The position numbers and the translations under genes were made by a program. From positions 1 through 64,000 of the forward strand of contig JABVXU010000112.1 in the NCBI GenBank assembly GCA_013365365.1: a stretch of 64,000 nucleotides of DNA, read 5' to 3'. The DNA is from Cruorifilaria tuberocauda (lineage: Eukaryota; Nematoda; Chromadorea; Rhabditida; Onchocercidae). Positions 36,501 to 53,971 of this stretch are shown piece after piece (within the stretch, counting starts at the first letter, position 1; each line of letters starts with the position of its first letter). The notes below the pieces were generated by a model that worked only from the letters and a program-made list of their open reading frames with translations, was not told the DNA's origin and did no database searches.

Positions 36501-37871
36501 TACTACTTGTATCAGTATTGTACTTTGGAGTGGATGATGATGATATTTCCGAGAATGCAAATTCTGAATTGAGAAATGTAAGACTGGAACCATTCAGAAA
36601 TTGATCTATAAGAAAAAATGTAAGTAAAACGAAAATTATAATTAATTTACTAGTATTAGTGAATTTCAAAGAATCAAATTAAACGAAATAAAATTTTAAC
36701 GAATAAAGTAATAATCTTATTGAATTATTAGATTACTTAAACCGATAATATATTTCGTAATTTATTGGAAAAAATTAGATTAAAATAATTTTTTGATCCT
36801 ATTACATCCTATCACGTAATAACTAAATCTTACCTAAACATCTTTTATTAACTACTCGAAAGTAAACCATGCCACGAGCTTTCCGCATATGCAGTTTTCC
36901 ATTATCTAAGAAATAGTAGCATATATGTTGGAAGATATCATGAACTGTTGATCGACAACGTGACTATAAATTTGAAATTAAAATGAATGATTATAGAGAT
37001 GAGAAGAGGAATAAAATTATTTCCTAAATAATATCAAAATTGAATTAGAAGATTAAACAGGTGAAACCTATCTTAATATAAGAAATGGAAAACTTAAATA
37101 TTTATTGATTAAAAGGATGCTAACTTTTTTCTTCCAATTTAAAATAAATTACGATATTTACATGGTTGAAAAGTCAATGATTCTCTCTCTCTCTCTGTAA
37201 TTGAAAAGTTAGTTAAATTAATTATCACTGCATACCTGAAATCAATGATAAACATAAATTAGAAATCAAAGAACTTATATTACCGAAGAAAGTGCACAAA
37301 ACAATAAACATTCTTCCGGTGTCTTCATTCGCCATTCACTATGATATGGTGATAAATTTGATAATCGTTGACCAATATACCGTTCAAAACAGGGTTTCAA
37401 TGCTTCAAAGTATTTATTTTTTTAATTTAAAATAATTTTACACTGAAACCTATGAATTACCCATGAAGGTTATTTTGTGAAAAAAAAAATAAATTGTAAA
37501 AATTTTTTTAATATTCACTAATTTGTATTTTACATAGCGTTGTTTAATAATTCTAATGATTCTAGTTAAAATTTTTAAAATAATTATCAAAAATATTATC
37601 GTTATTTAGTAATATTACTCTTATTTTATTGATGGAAAGAATGAGGAAATATTGAGAACTAATAAAACTACCGGAAAAAAAAAATCAGCAGTTACCACTA
37701 AAATATTTCCAATGAGAGAAAGTTTATTAAGTAAGAAAAAAAAATTAACGAAAATTGAAATTTACCATCAATACTTGTTTTAGAATACTCAACAGCGGAT
37801 GCTGATAATATTAAAAACAAGAGTAAGAGTAAGTTGACGAAGAAATTGATAAGGCTAATAGTAATAATCAT
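33596..37871 (-). CDS. Secreted protein with three PAN/Apple-like domains
   Basis: Nine exons join in phase to 612 aa: 37871-37766, 37402-37284, 36963-36834, 36605-35866, 35615-35480, 35034-34917, 34677-34529, 34407-34247 and 33775-33596. Residues 1-29 form a signal peptide (ITISLINFFVNLLLLLFLIL, then small residues). Residues 36-118 and 411-497 have the cysteine spacing of PAN/Apple folds (CFERY..ECLLFC..CRSTVHD..CYYF..CL; CKSN..SCR..ECISFTYD..RQCITY..FCYP). Residues 499-595 form a third, more diverged one (GCFEF..KCIELC..CKSAAF..CLLY). Residues 120-360 are Ser/Thr-rich, apparently disordered and possibly O-glycosylated. PAN domains bind protein or carbohydrate, and in nematodes occur in cuticle and extracellular-matrix proteins; the exact orthologue was not recognised. 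No membrane anchor is seen. The exon 4-5 junction (acceptor ATTAAG, not T-rich) is the weakest; another in-frame ATG lies at 37898. Confidence 0.8.
35043..35270. repeat. Two-copy 143-bp duplication in an intron of the PAN gene
   Basis: AGAATTAC(G/A)GTA, GTACAGTAAG, TTATTAATGATAATCA and TTTCAATAGTATGATAAA occur at 35047-35127 and 35190-35270. The first copy directly abuts the acceptor side of exon 6. Confidence 0.85.
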
Positions 37872-37872
37872 T

Positions 37873-38226
37873 TTATAAAAGATAAATGAATATATCAAGT
37901 GGAAAGGAAGAGGTTATTGTTGTTATCAGGTTAATAGCTTTTAAAGGTTGATAGAGGGTTTCCAGTGAAAGGTGCAACACGGGAATCAACTTCACCTTAT
38001 CAATCGGATGTGCGTGCACTTTTGCGCTATTAATGATTTGCGTATAATGATCTCTCCTTTTTATCACTTCATGATTTCTCTGGAAACTTGAAATCTGTCC
38101 TAAATTACATAATTCTTTTGTACAAATACTGATGCAAATGTATTCGAGAGCATGTGGAAACACGTCATAATGGAGAACCAGGTCATCGGTCAACAATAAT
38201 TCACACTTGTAAGTTGACATCTTCAC
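37873..38226 (-). other. 117-codon open frame just upstream of the PAN gene, status unclear
   Basis: An ATG-started minus-strand frame of 117 codons ends with TAA one base before the preferred PAN start (TAAAATG). Its composition is balanced (five Cys, seven His, with many Leu and Ile) rather than low-complexity. No signal peptide or known motif was recognised. It could be an upstream open frame in a 5' leader, a piece of an unrecognised gene, or chance. I cannot assign a function. Confidence 0.2.
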
Positions 38227-38502
38227 ATCTCATACTTTTGGAACTTTTGATCCTTTGAAAATCCAGTTACCAATCTCCTAAACGATTAGTTGTAAAAAAA
38301 CCGCTTTCACTTTGATTACTATCCAATAAATCAAAGTAATAAAATCCTTTAAACTTTTCGATTTTCCATTAAGCTTATCAGAAGTGAAAATCCAAACACA
38401 TATCGACAGTCGGACTTCGAAGCTGCTCAAATCACAAAAAAAAAAAAAAAAAACTAGGCGATCTCAAAACAACAAGGCAAAAATAATTAGCTGCTATCAT
38501 TT

Positions 38503-38537
38503 ACATACTCGATTACTGTTCGAGTAATCGAGTATGT
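38503..38537. repeat. Perfect 15-bp inverted repeat with 5-nt loop
   Basis: Left arm ACATACTCGATTACT, loop GTTCG, right arm AGTAATCGAGTATGT; all 15 positions pair. It is followed by an A/T-rich stretch with a T run. It lies 830 bp downstream of the cap-2 stop and 630 bp upstream of the PAN gene start. Confidence 0.95.
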
Positions 38538-39371
38538 CTAATAAACTTCATTTTTTTTTAAATAACTGACATATATATATATTTTTTCTCAAGATTGAAC
38601 ATAATGGTACGTAATGAATAACGAATTATAACAGTAGATCGCAATAATTTAAATTTACACAATGATAAAAAAGAAACCAACAGACTGTGAGTAAAGCAGA
38701 TACATCCGCTTTTAAAATTTGATGTTAAGAAACTGAAAAACCAATCAAAACTTAACCGGCGGCATCAGCCATGTTAAGTAACAGAACGTGAAATCTGAAT
38801 CTTTGGCACAAGCAATAAAGAATGAAAATTTAGAAATTTTGGAATGATTTGAAAAAAAGAAACCTATGAAATGAATATAGGAAAATTATAAAGTATAAAC
38901 TTATCAGCATGATAACAAATATATATATAAGTTGCAAAGAATTGAGTCCAGTAAAAGTTACAATTTCTATAAAATGTAACAACACAGCAATTCATACGTA
39001 ATCATAGGCCGTCAATTAAAGACAAATCCTTCTATTATAGGAATCAATGAACAAGAATTATAAAAATTTCAGAATAAGCGCCGACAAATTTACTGTTCGG
39101 TTAATTGCTATTGATTGTGGTGCTGCAAATCTTTCCTAGATTATGTCCATTGTGTAGAGACGCTATTATAAAGCGTTATATGAATGAGCAAAAAATTCAG
39201 ATAACATAAGGTAAAATATATAATTGCTAATCATTGAGATAAGCTTACATTATTGGAAAAGTATTCTACCTAATTTAAAATTTGAAGAACAAATAAGCGC
39301 ACCAAAAAAGCTTTTTAAAGAAGACAGTGAAACTGCTGTGTTGCAGGAACTATTAATCCCTTTTTCTTTTT

Positions 39372-41330
39372 TCATTTTGCAATGCCTCCTTTTATTTCCG
39401 TTGCAATTTTCTTCTGTCGCTTCAATTCCTCAGCATCAAGCGTGCTACGCAATTCACTAACAATCTGCTTAGTTTTTCCAAAGTAAACTTCATTTAAGGT
39501 TGACCGAATTTTACTTTCCATGTCCTAAAAATGAGTATTTCATTAATTCTCCAAATTCACTTCAACGACCACTTCATACCAACTACTCTCTTACTAACAC
39601 TCTTAAATTTAGGTCAACTATCAATCAGCAAAAAGAATATCTCGACCTTTATACGACTATAAATCGGTTCTTTATTGAGAAAAAAAAAAGATGCTTGTGA
39701 TACTTGAAACAACGAATTTTATTCAATTCTTTGTAAGATGAAAAATTCCGAAGAAAATTTCTCACTTCTATCATTTTTCCAATATTAATAAGATGAGTAT
39801 TTGTGGAATCGTTTACCGGATGGTCAGCTTCAGTCTAAAACAGCAACAGTAAGCACAAATGAAACAAAAACTTCGATTTGTAATAAAAAAGATTCATTCG
39901 CAAATGGCGATAATAAATATTGAAAATCACCTGTCGTGTAACCGATCCTCCCAAATTCATCATACCACTAGCTTGTTTAGTCATTTGCAGCCAAAGCATC
40001 ACTGTACTTGTAAGTTTGTAATGCGCATGTCTACCACCAGCCTGAAAAATTATTATTCTTTAATTTCGGTTATCGAAAAATTAGAAAGCGAAATCAAAAA
40101 ATAAACGAAAAACAGAAGGAACTACATTAAAGGTAAATAAAAGCATACTTTTTCCTGTATTTCGATCACATGGATTGAATCCCAACAGCCCTGTATATTA
40201 CGCAAACCATCTCCAATTTTTTTGATTAAGACAACACCTGCAAAACCATAATCCAAATCCCAGAAGTATACCGACGATACACCACCTTCGAAATATCTGT
40301 AAAAATATTTTTCATAATTTAGACTTCCTCAACAATGTCAATTAGATGAAGAATGTCATTAATCAACAATTTATAATTAACTATAATATATTTTCAATAA
40401 ACTGCAATATACTAAAAGTAATTCATGCTAGCCAAATATAAGCATAATAAAACTACTTTGATTTTGAAAAATCTTTAAATCCATCTATTGAAGAATTTAG
40501 ATAACAGAGACTTACGCATCTCTATAAGCCTCGAATGCAGCATTCATTTCAATTTCCAACTTGCGAAGCTTATCTGATGGCGAAGCACCGTCTTCCAATG
40601 GTGGATCATAGGTATTCGACCACGGTGAGCTGGAATTGTTTGAATAATATAATGATATGAGAAACAATGATAAAACATCGTAAAGAGATGTTAAAGTAAA
40701 TCTGATTGAATTATAGCCAGAAAATTAATACAAAAACCTCATCTGACAAAAATTATTCAAAAAGATTACGGTAAAACTAACCGATAACTATCGCTATCTC
40801 TATTGTAATCACAAAGGAGATATTCCTTTCCCGTTTCTCTATCACGTGCAACTTTTAATGGCTGATCAACTGCACTCAACAAATCATCCACCAAGCGAGG
40901 GCACAAATCAATAAGATCGTTTAAATTTCTTTCCACCTGTTGAGGTGGCAAACGCCTCATCAAGTCTAAAGCGCAGTCAAGCTGCTGATCTCCCTGAAAA
41001 TATTTAAAAAAATTCTCTCCTTATACATTTTGATACTTTTGTATTTTTATAGCTTGCTCTTCGCTCTTTAAATAACTATCAAATAATTACCCTCTGAACA
41101 TCTCAAGAAATTCTCCAGAGATCATATCATTGATTCGAACTTCTATTTAATGAAAAATGATACAGTTCATACCTGAATTTATATTTCGGAACTGTAAGAC
41201 AAGTTGAAGAGTAACAAAAATTCTCAGTACTCTTCATCTTGCTTTGCAAATTTAGATAAAGATGCATGGAAGCTCAAAAAAAGACTAATGGAATGAAATC
41301 ATTCTAATTATTACAATCAGAACATACCAT
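39372..41330 (-). CDS. cap-2: F-actin-capping protein subunit beta (CapZ beta)
   Basis: Caps actin filament barbed ends as a heterodimer with the alpha subunit; cytoplasmic. Seven exons join in phase to 269 aa, close to the usual 272-277: 41330-41328, 40993-40782, 40629-40516, 40296-40149, 40041-39931, 39834-39766 and 39524-39372. The first coding exon is exactly ATG, giving [20 protein letters not shown] (vertebrate [20 protein letters not shown]). Other hallmarks are [66 protein letters not shown] and [14 protein letters not shown]. The C-terminus (the actin-binding tentacle helix) is Lys-rich: [18 protein letters not shown]. Identification is secure from near-identical conserved blocks. 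Confidence 0.97.
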
Positions 41331-41341
41331 AACTCTCTGAA
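41328..41341 (-). promoter_or_regulatory. Probable trans-splice acceptor just upstream of the cap-2 ATG
   Basis: On the minus strand TTTTCAG is followed by AGAGTT and then the ATG. A strong acceptor six bases before the start, with no confident upstream exon, fits SL1 trans-splicing, which is common in nematodes. A conventional upstream 5' UTR exon is the alternative. Confidence 0.5.
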
Positions 41342-43627
41342 AATCAGAGATTCTTAGCCAAAAGCACGCTTAAAGCAGAAGATGAAACAATTTCAAGGTA
41401 ATCTTCTATATTATACCTGAAATAAAAAAAAAAGAAAATACTAATCAGTGTAAATGTCAACGATGACGTAATCACAATAACAAGCATCTCAGGATGTAAA
41501 GATAAACGGTAAACAAGACGTGCATTCAATCAATTCAAAAAATTGATTACATTTGACAAAATTTTAGTGATATTTTTTATATTAATGAATCAATACTTCT
41601 CAATGATTCATACTCGAGAAATCCTTATCTAAATTAATTATTTAACCAAATTAATTAGATGTTTATAATTAATGATCCGACTAAACCGTTGTGATTGAAG
41701 CCAAGAAATGCAAAATTTCAGAGACCATCTCATTTCATAATTTTGTTGTATGCAACAGAAGCTATTGGCTGATCTTTCAACCAGATATCGTAAGAGTTAT
41801 GGGAGGTCATTTGGAGGTCATCTTCTGCAAATGTTCTATTTTGCGAATTTGCGTATATATGCGAAGAGACAAGTGTAGTGTAAGCTATACTTCATGAGAT
41901 AATGAATTGTTAGCGACTGAAAAGTTTTTCAGTTGTTTGAATGAAAGAACAGAAATAATGATTGAGAATAGTATTTTATGACAAAGTAAGGTTAAGGTAA
42001 ACTAGTAGGATTAAATACTTCACTTCATATGATAGAGCATTTCCTGATGGAATGCATTTTTCGTACTTCATACCCAAAATCCTGAATTTCGCTAGTACTC
42101 TAGTACTGCTTCATTTAAACACTGTAAGTTTTTTCATTTAGAGTAAGATTGGTAATGAATGCATACAACGATTAAAGAATAACGATATGAACGGAGAAAT
42201 TCTAATTATTTCTAACATTTCGTTTTATCATACTTTATTCATAGAGGGATTAAGTAACGTTCGAAATGTTCTTAAAGAACTTGACAAATACGCTGTAATA
42301 ATTCGTTACATATGTAAAGTCTTACTAGCTTTTCGATATTCTGAGAAAATAACACAATGTTCGCTACTAATCATCCAAAAAAGAGTTTTGCTAACTAGTA
42401 TTTTTGAATTCGTTGAATTATTCACAAAGATTTTATACATAGCAACTTCATAGTTGAATTATACCGGATAATATTTACTTAAATAAATGATAAGAACTCT
42501 AAGATCTAATTGCACTGAAATTTTAGTTTGAAATAAATTGAAAATCATTCATTATTTTTTTATTATTTTTTCAGTAATAACTAAAAAAACTCAATGTCTA
42601 TGAAGAAAAAACTTCACGAATACGTTAACGAAGAAACTTCATGTTCGATTTGCGCAACTCTCTTCCAGAACAGAAATTAAAATGGTCTCGCAAATTCAAC
42701 TTTTCGGAACTCTGTAGTGTGGACTCTTTTTGGAGTCCAAATCTCAAATTCAATCATAAATAGCTTAACTGCCTGCAAGAGCATCAAAATTTCTGTTCTC
42801 TACAAATTTCAATTTATAAGCGAAAAACTGAATTAAAAGAAAAGTTTTCAGAGATATCTCACTTGCTGGTCATTGTTTAGAAGCTTTGAAATTCTAGAAT
42901 GACTGATTCAAACAAATGTTAATACCGAATTGAAATGAAACGAAATTTGAATTGTAAGAAAGCAACTTAATCAAAATTTCTAATTTTTTTTTTCAATCAA
43001 ATCTATCCTTGTTCTTTAAAAAAAAGTGAAGCAAAACTACCATATAAAACTGTTTTGATTTGAATAGCAGAAAAACTAACAGGAATCTCTGCCTGTTCTC
43101 TCTTTTCAATTTTAAACCGGAATTCTAACCAGACTAATTGTCGTTTCCAAACCATTCGGTGTTACACATTCCGTAGTATATGTTGGCAGTGGAACGTTCC
43201 GATTTCATGTTGCCTTCCTATATCGGAAGATACTGAGATTAGTGGTGAATAACTGAGCAGACTACTCGTGATGTATTCGATTTGTGGAATAACACGCTGT
43301 CATTGAAATTGTGAGAAGATATCAAGTAGTTGTGTTAGAAAATTAGAACGATGTTGAAAGTGAAAAAGATTACCAATTGAATGGGTAAGAAGATGATAGA
43401 AATAGATGCGAGGAGTGAGGAAATAATGAATAGTGATTGCTTTTAGCTGTAAAAGCAGTGATCAAGAGTATTTGGAGCTTAATTCTGAAATGAAATGATG
43501 AATGCACCACTTCTTTTTCCTCATTTTGTAAACTATCCTTCAAATGAAAATTTTGAAAAGTTTTAATCTATGATCGATTTTTTTGGTCTAATTTCAGATG
43601 CTTAAATTGCAATTGAATTTATTTCAG
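41342..43627. promoter_or_regulatory. Divergent promoter region between cap-2 and age-1 (2.3 kb)
   Basis: cap-2 is transcribed leftward and age-1 rightward, so this block must hold both promoters. No exon was recognised. An 88-codon plus-strand frame at 42187-42453 has no recognisable family features and no supporting splice chain. A 10-bp palindrome GGAACGTTCC lies at 43191-43200. Sequence here is slightly less AT-rich than in the 13-33 kb region. Confidence 0.6.
43618..43627 (+). promoter_or_regulatory. Probable trans-splice or 5'-leader acceptor of age-1
   Basis: TTTATTTCAG immediately precedes GATGCTATG, 40 bases before the preferred start codon. Another acceptor-like AATTTCAG ends at 43597. 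A TGA in frame with the main ATG lies between the acceptor and 43668, which supports starting at 43668. Confidence 0.5.
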
Positions 43628-43667
43628 GATGCTATGATGAGAGTGAATTGGCATTGAGAAGAAAGAA

Positions 43668-50595
<6,928 letters not shown>

Positions 50596-51296
50596 ACAAG
50601 TTCTAAAGGAAAATTCTACTCTACTCAAAATTATCCACAAAGGTTTTGGTAGCCATTTGTCAGTAAACAATATAACTTTAAGTCTTTTAGATCTATTTCT
50701 CGTTAAGAAAGCTTTCTTTTTATAATGCCGCTGTTTTAGATCCTCAAGTGATATGGAGGGATGTTATTTATGGAATAGCTCTAAAAAAAGAACTTAACTC
50801 TTATATTTAAGATCCTATAATTTCTTTCATTTGTTCCGAATGAAACTGTACATATTTTTGTATATATTTTGAATGAAAGGTTTGTGTTAATTATGGAGAA
50901 TTATCTGCGTACAAAAAAAAAAGCTAGGGGAATTTTCCCCTAATTAATTTATTTTAAAATTAATCCAGAAAAGAAAATGAACAACATAACTGAAAAAATT
51001 TATAATAACAACATTTTGGCTTTGTGATCTTATCCACTGTTACGCAAGAGGGAACATGAATTCGAAACGCGTGAAAGTCTGCTATATAAAGATTTAAATA
51101 TGGAAAGGATTCAAAAACTGTGATTGAAGAAAAGGCACATTCTTAACCGGTAGTGTAACTATTTGAGTGAAATAAATTATTAAAGATTTTCACCAGAAAA
51201 TTAAATGGAAGAGGTCATGTGCTACCCTATAAAACATTAATATGAATAAAATATAAATTTGAAATCTTTCCTTAAATTGAATACGAAAATTGAAAT
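50596..51296. other. Convergent 3' region of age-1 and NUS1
   Basis: The two stop codons are 0.7 kb apart and face each other, so the 3' UTRs share this space. A plus-strand AATAAA at 51171-51176, 576 bp after the age-1 stop, is a candidate poly(A) signal. A run of about 10 A followed by GGGGAATTTTCCCC, a short palindrome-like element, lies at 50913-50941. No gene was recognised. Confidence 0.55.
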
Positions 51297-52741
51297 TCAC
51301 CTCCCAATCCGGCGATCTCTTGATGAATATTCGTGAAGGTATGAAAGGAATTGCTGGTGCGAAAAGTTGCTCGGAAGACTTTTTAGCTGAAGTATTTCCG
51401 TTACTCTTAATACCCATGGAGAATAACCCGCCATTGTTTTTAAGTTACCTATTTGGAGCAGGAAATCCGGTTCGCAGATATTTTCTTTAGCAAGACATTC
51501 CGATATTTGCTCAATTGTTATATCTGCCGGTTCACACTCCATACAAAGCTGAAATTAATTCTTTCAATACAAGGGTGTGGTACGTCGAAAATTTATAATA
51601 ACCTTTTTATGGTGACGTTATTCTCTTTGCTAATATAAAACAAAAAAAAACGAGACAGTGACATTCCAGAGTAGCTGAAGGACTTTCCTTTCTTGATTAC
51701 AGTGGAAAACGGGTTTTAGAATTTAATTTCTAAGAACATTTTCAATCACTTTCATCTTGTTCGTATCCGTAATTTATTACGCAATATAGAGTTTGGATTA
51801 ATACAACTTCTTAATAATGAATTTAGAATTTCGAAACTAATTTCCGAAAATATTACTTTTCGGCAAGCTCGAACAATTGATTGTCTGCCATCTCGTGCAC
51901 TAAGTATTTTGACAGCAGTATGAACGAAATTTGGATGAATTACAGAATGATCGGAATCGTAAAATTCCACGTCAAAAAGCTCTTTTGATGACGTTATATG
52001 CATAAAATCATGAGTTAACTTTCGCAGAAGTTCTCGTCTTGAAAAAATATAGGACCACGGATCATATAAGGTAATTTTTTTGATACCGGCATTTGCGCTA
52101 TGAACAATTAATTTACTCAGAGCATCCTGAAAGAAGTTACCTTAAATTGATTTTAAGAATTTATGAATGTTATGAATGTAATACTTCGAGGAGAGACTCA
52201 TCGAGAAGCGTAGAGAATTAAATTTTGAGGATTTAAGCTCGTCTGCTCAAGGCTGGCGGCACATTTTTGATGAATCTCCAAATTAGCTTACTAATTAGAG
52301 GCATAATATACTTCAAAATTACTATAAATGTAGAGTTTAATAATAAGCAAATTAAATAAATTGATTTTTCAAATATGCATGAACGCAATACTATTAATTG
52401 TGGAGTAAAGAATATTTACAGATTTCGAAATATAAAATTTTTTATATTAAACTTGAAAATCGATCCTCATGAAATTAGAAGCAAATTGAGCGTTTATTTC
52501 TTAGAATTCTAAATTATGAGAAATACAAAAAATTCAATCTAAAATAAAAACTTACAAGTGAAATGGCATACCTATCAGTGTATAGGACAGCCAGATGATT
52601 GGGAAGCTGATAAGACTGAGGATTGCTGTCGGCGTTACAAGAAAGGCTTTTAATGATAAGTGATGGATTGGAGATATAATTGAGAATAACTTCCAGAAAC
52701 GTGTATGCAAACCTTAACAATTCTACCACAACATTCAACAT
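51297..52741 (-). CDS. nus1: NUS1/NgBR-like subunit of dehydrodolichyl diphosphate synthase
   Basis: Regulatory subunit of cis-prenyltransferase, pairing with DHDDS at the ER to make dolichol for N-glycosylation. Three exons join in phase to 235 aa: 52741-52556, 52126-51857 and 51548-51297. An N-terminal hydrophobic helix (about residues 1-25) can anchor it. Family blocks are HLAVLYTD, ALSKLIVHSANAGIKKITLY, HTAVKILSARDGRQSIVRA, and FLLQIG then SPWVLRVTEI near the end (human DLVLKFG, PWHIRLTEI). The protein ends DRRIGR, matching the C-terminal RxG motif that NUS1 subunits donate to the partner's active site. It is shorter than human NUS1 (293 aa) because the N-terminus is short. The exon 1 donor could instead be at ACTGATAG|GTATGC, but only the downstream CTT|GTAAGT keeps frame. 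Confidence 0.93.
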
Positions 52742-53259
52742 CTCTAGTCTATGATCTCACGTATCACATTCACTTCCACGTGTGAACGCACATCTTTCAA
52801 ACGTTTCATTTTTTCACAGGCCGCAGTTATGTCGAGATTGGTAGAAAAAATGAAATGGTTTCGGTGGATTATCTTTGCTTCTGAGGGCTGTCCGATGTTG
52901 GACTAGTATTTTCCTCGTACTTACTCTTCCGAGTGTTTTAGTTTTTCAGATTGGTAGATCTCAGACTGAGGAAATTCCATAGTTTTTTTAAACTATAATC
53001 ACTTGCATTAAATTTGAGTACGAAAAAAACGAACTAAAAGTGATTACCGCCTACATTTTCCTATTTTTCTTTGGGATAAAAATTGTTATCGTTTTGCTTT
53101 CTTATCATTTCTTATCATTCTATTATCATTTTGTATTAGTCTTTTTAGTCGGTAACAATATTGATTTTAATTTAGCAACTTTATAAGTTTGACGGAATAT
53201 ATTAAATAATAAGTGTGTTCTAATCTTTCAGACTTCGTTTTCAGGCTGTATTTGCAGTG
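52742..53259. promoter_or_regulatory. Divergent promoter between NUS1 and NDUFB3
   Basis: The start codons are about 520 bp apart on opposite strands. Acceptor-like TTTTCAG (ending about 53244) and TTTGCAG (ending 53257) precede the NDUFB3 ATG; the latter is two bases before it and could be a trans-splice site. No TATA box can be assigned with confidence in DNA this AT-rich. Confidence 0.55.
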
Positions 53260-53971
53260 ATGGGGCACGATCATGAAGTGAAAATACCGCCATATACATT
53301 ATATGATAATTATCGCGAAATACCAAAACTTCGAGCATATGAGGAAAGACTAGCGCGAATCGGCCTAAAAGATCCCTGGATAAGGTATATATATATATAT
53401 ATATATATGAATAATCCATCCCATTGTCATATCATTTAATTTTACTTAGGAAAAGCAAAGTTCCTAAACGGTAGTAATTCTTATCTGATTTGTGAATTAC
53501 AGTTTCAGAGGAATAATTAGTTTTTTTACTCTGTAAATGCAAATGATTGTTGACGAATTGCTAATTAAATCATGTTTAGTTATTGAACTTTACTGTAAGC
53601 TTCTATCTTTTGTCTTTCTTTATGCATTTTATAAAGGTTGAAAAGAATTTAAACTATTTCGAGCAGAGCTTTTTTTTTAATTTATGATAAAATCTGGTGG
53701 ATCGTTTTTTTCTTACAAACTAAATAGGATCTTTTTGATATTTTCAGAAATTAATCTGGAACGACTCATTTCTAACTAGCTTTTCTTTTTCAGAAATTAC
53801 TCATTTTTATTCATGGGACGATTTGCTGGCGATAAATGGAGTAGCTTTAAAGAAATGTTTCGTGCTGGTTGGAAGTTAGGATGTGGTGGTGCGGCTTTAG
53901 TAATAGCTATCGAAGAATCATACTTGTACTGGAACTATGGATATACACATTGGGGAAAAAAGGATCATTAA
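53260..53971 (+). CDS. NDUFB3: NADH dehydrogenase (complex I) beta subcomplex subunit 3, NDUFB3/B12
   Basis: Accessory subunit of mitochondrial complex I, in the membrane arm. Two exons, 53260-53384 and 53794-53971, join in phase to 100 aa (human 98). It begins MGHDHEVKIP (human starts with a similar His/Glu-rich segment). It then has LARIGLKDPWIRN (human LAAKGLRDPWGRN), YSFLFMGRFAG, FRAGWKLGCGGAALVIAIEE as the single membrane helix, and a His/Lys-rich end THWGKKDH. The start was chosen at the ATG two bases after an acceptor-like TTTGCAG. The donor of exon 1 runs directly into a (TA)n array. A poly(A) signal follows. Confidence 0.95.
53385..53408. repeat. (TA)n microsatellite at the NDUFB3 intron 1 donor
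   Basis: The donor AAG|GTATATATATATATATA is continuous with about 11 TA units. Confidence 0.95.

Larger units (their letters stand above)
37872..39371. other. 1.5-kb intergenic region between the PAN gene and the cap-2 3' end
   Basis: This should hold the promoter of the minus-strand PAN gene (near 37.9-38.3 kb) and the cap-2 3' UTR (near 39.2-39.37 kb). It contains the open frame described above, a poly-A run of about 18 at 38436-38453, and a perfect 15-bp inverted repeat at 38503-38537. No further exon was recognised; the plus-strand frame at 39224-39460 overlaps cap-2 exon 7 antisense. Confidence 0.6.

Noticed and set aside
42187..42453. 88-residue plus-strand frame between cap-2 and age-1
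   Set aside because: No family features or associated exons; kept only as a note in the intergenic entry.
51290..51490. Plus-strand frame between age-1 and NUS1
   Set aside because: Antisense of NUS1 exon 3, whose minus-strand translation has clear NUS1 motifs.
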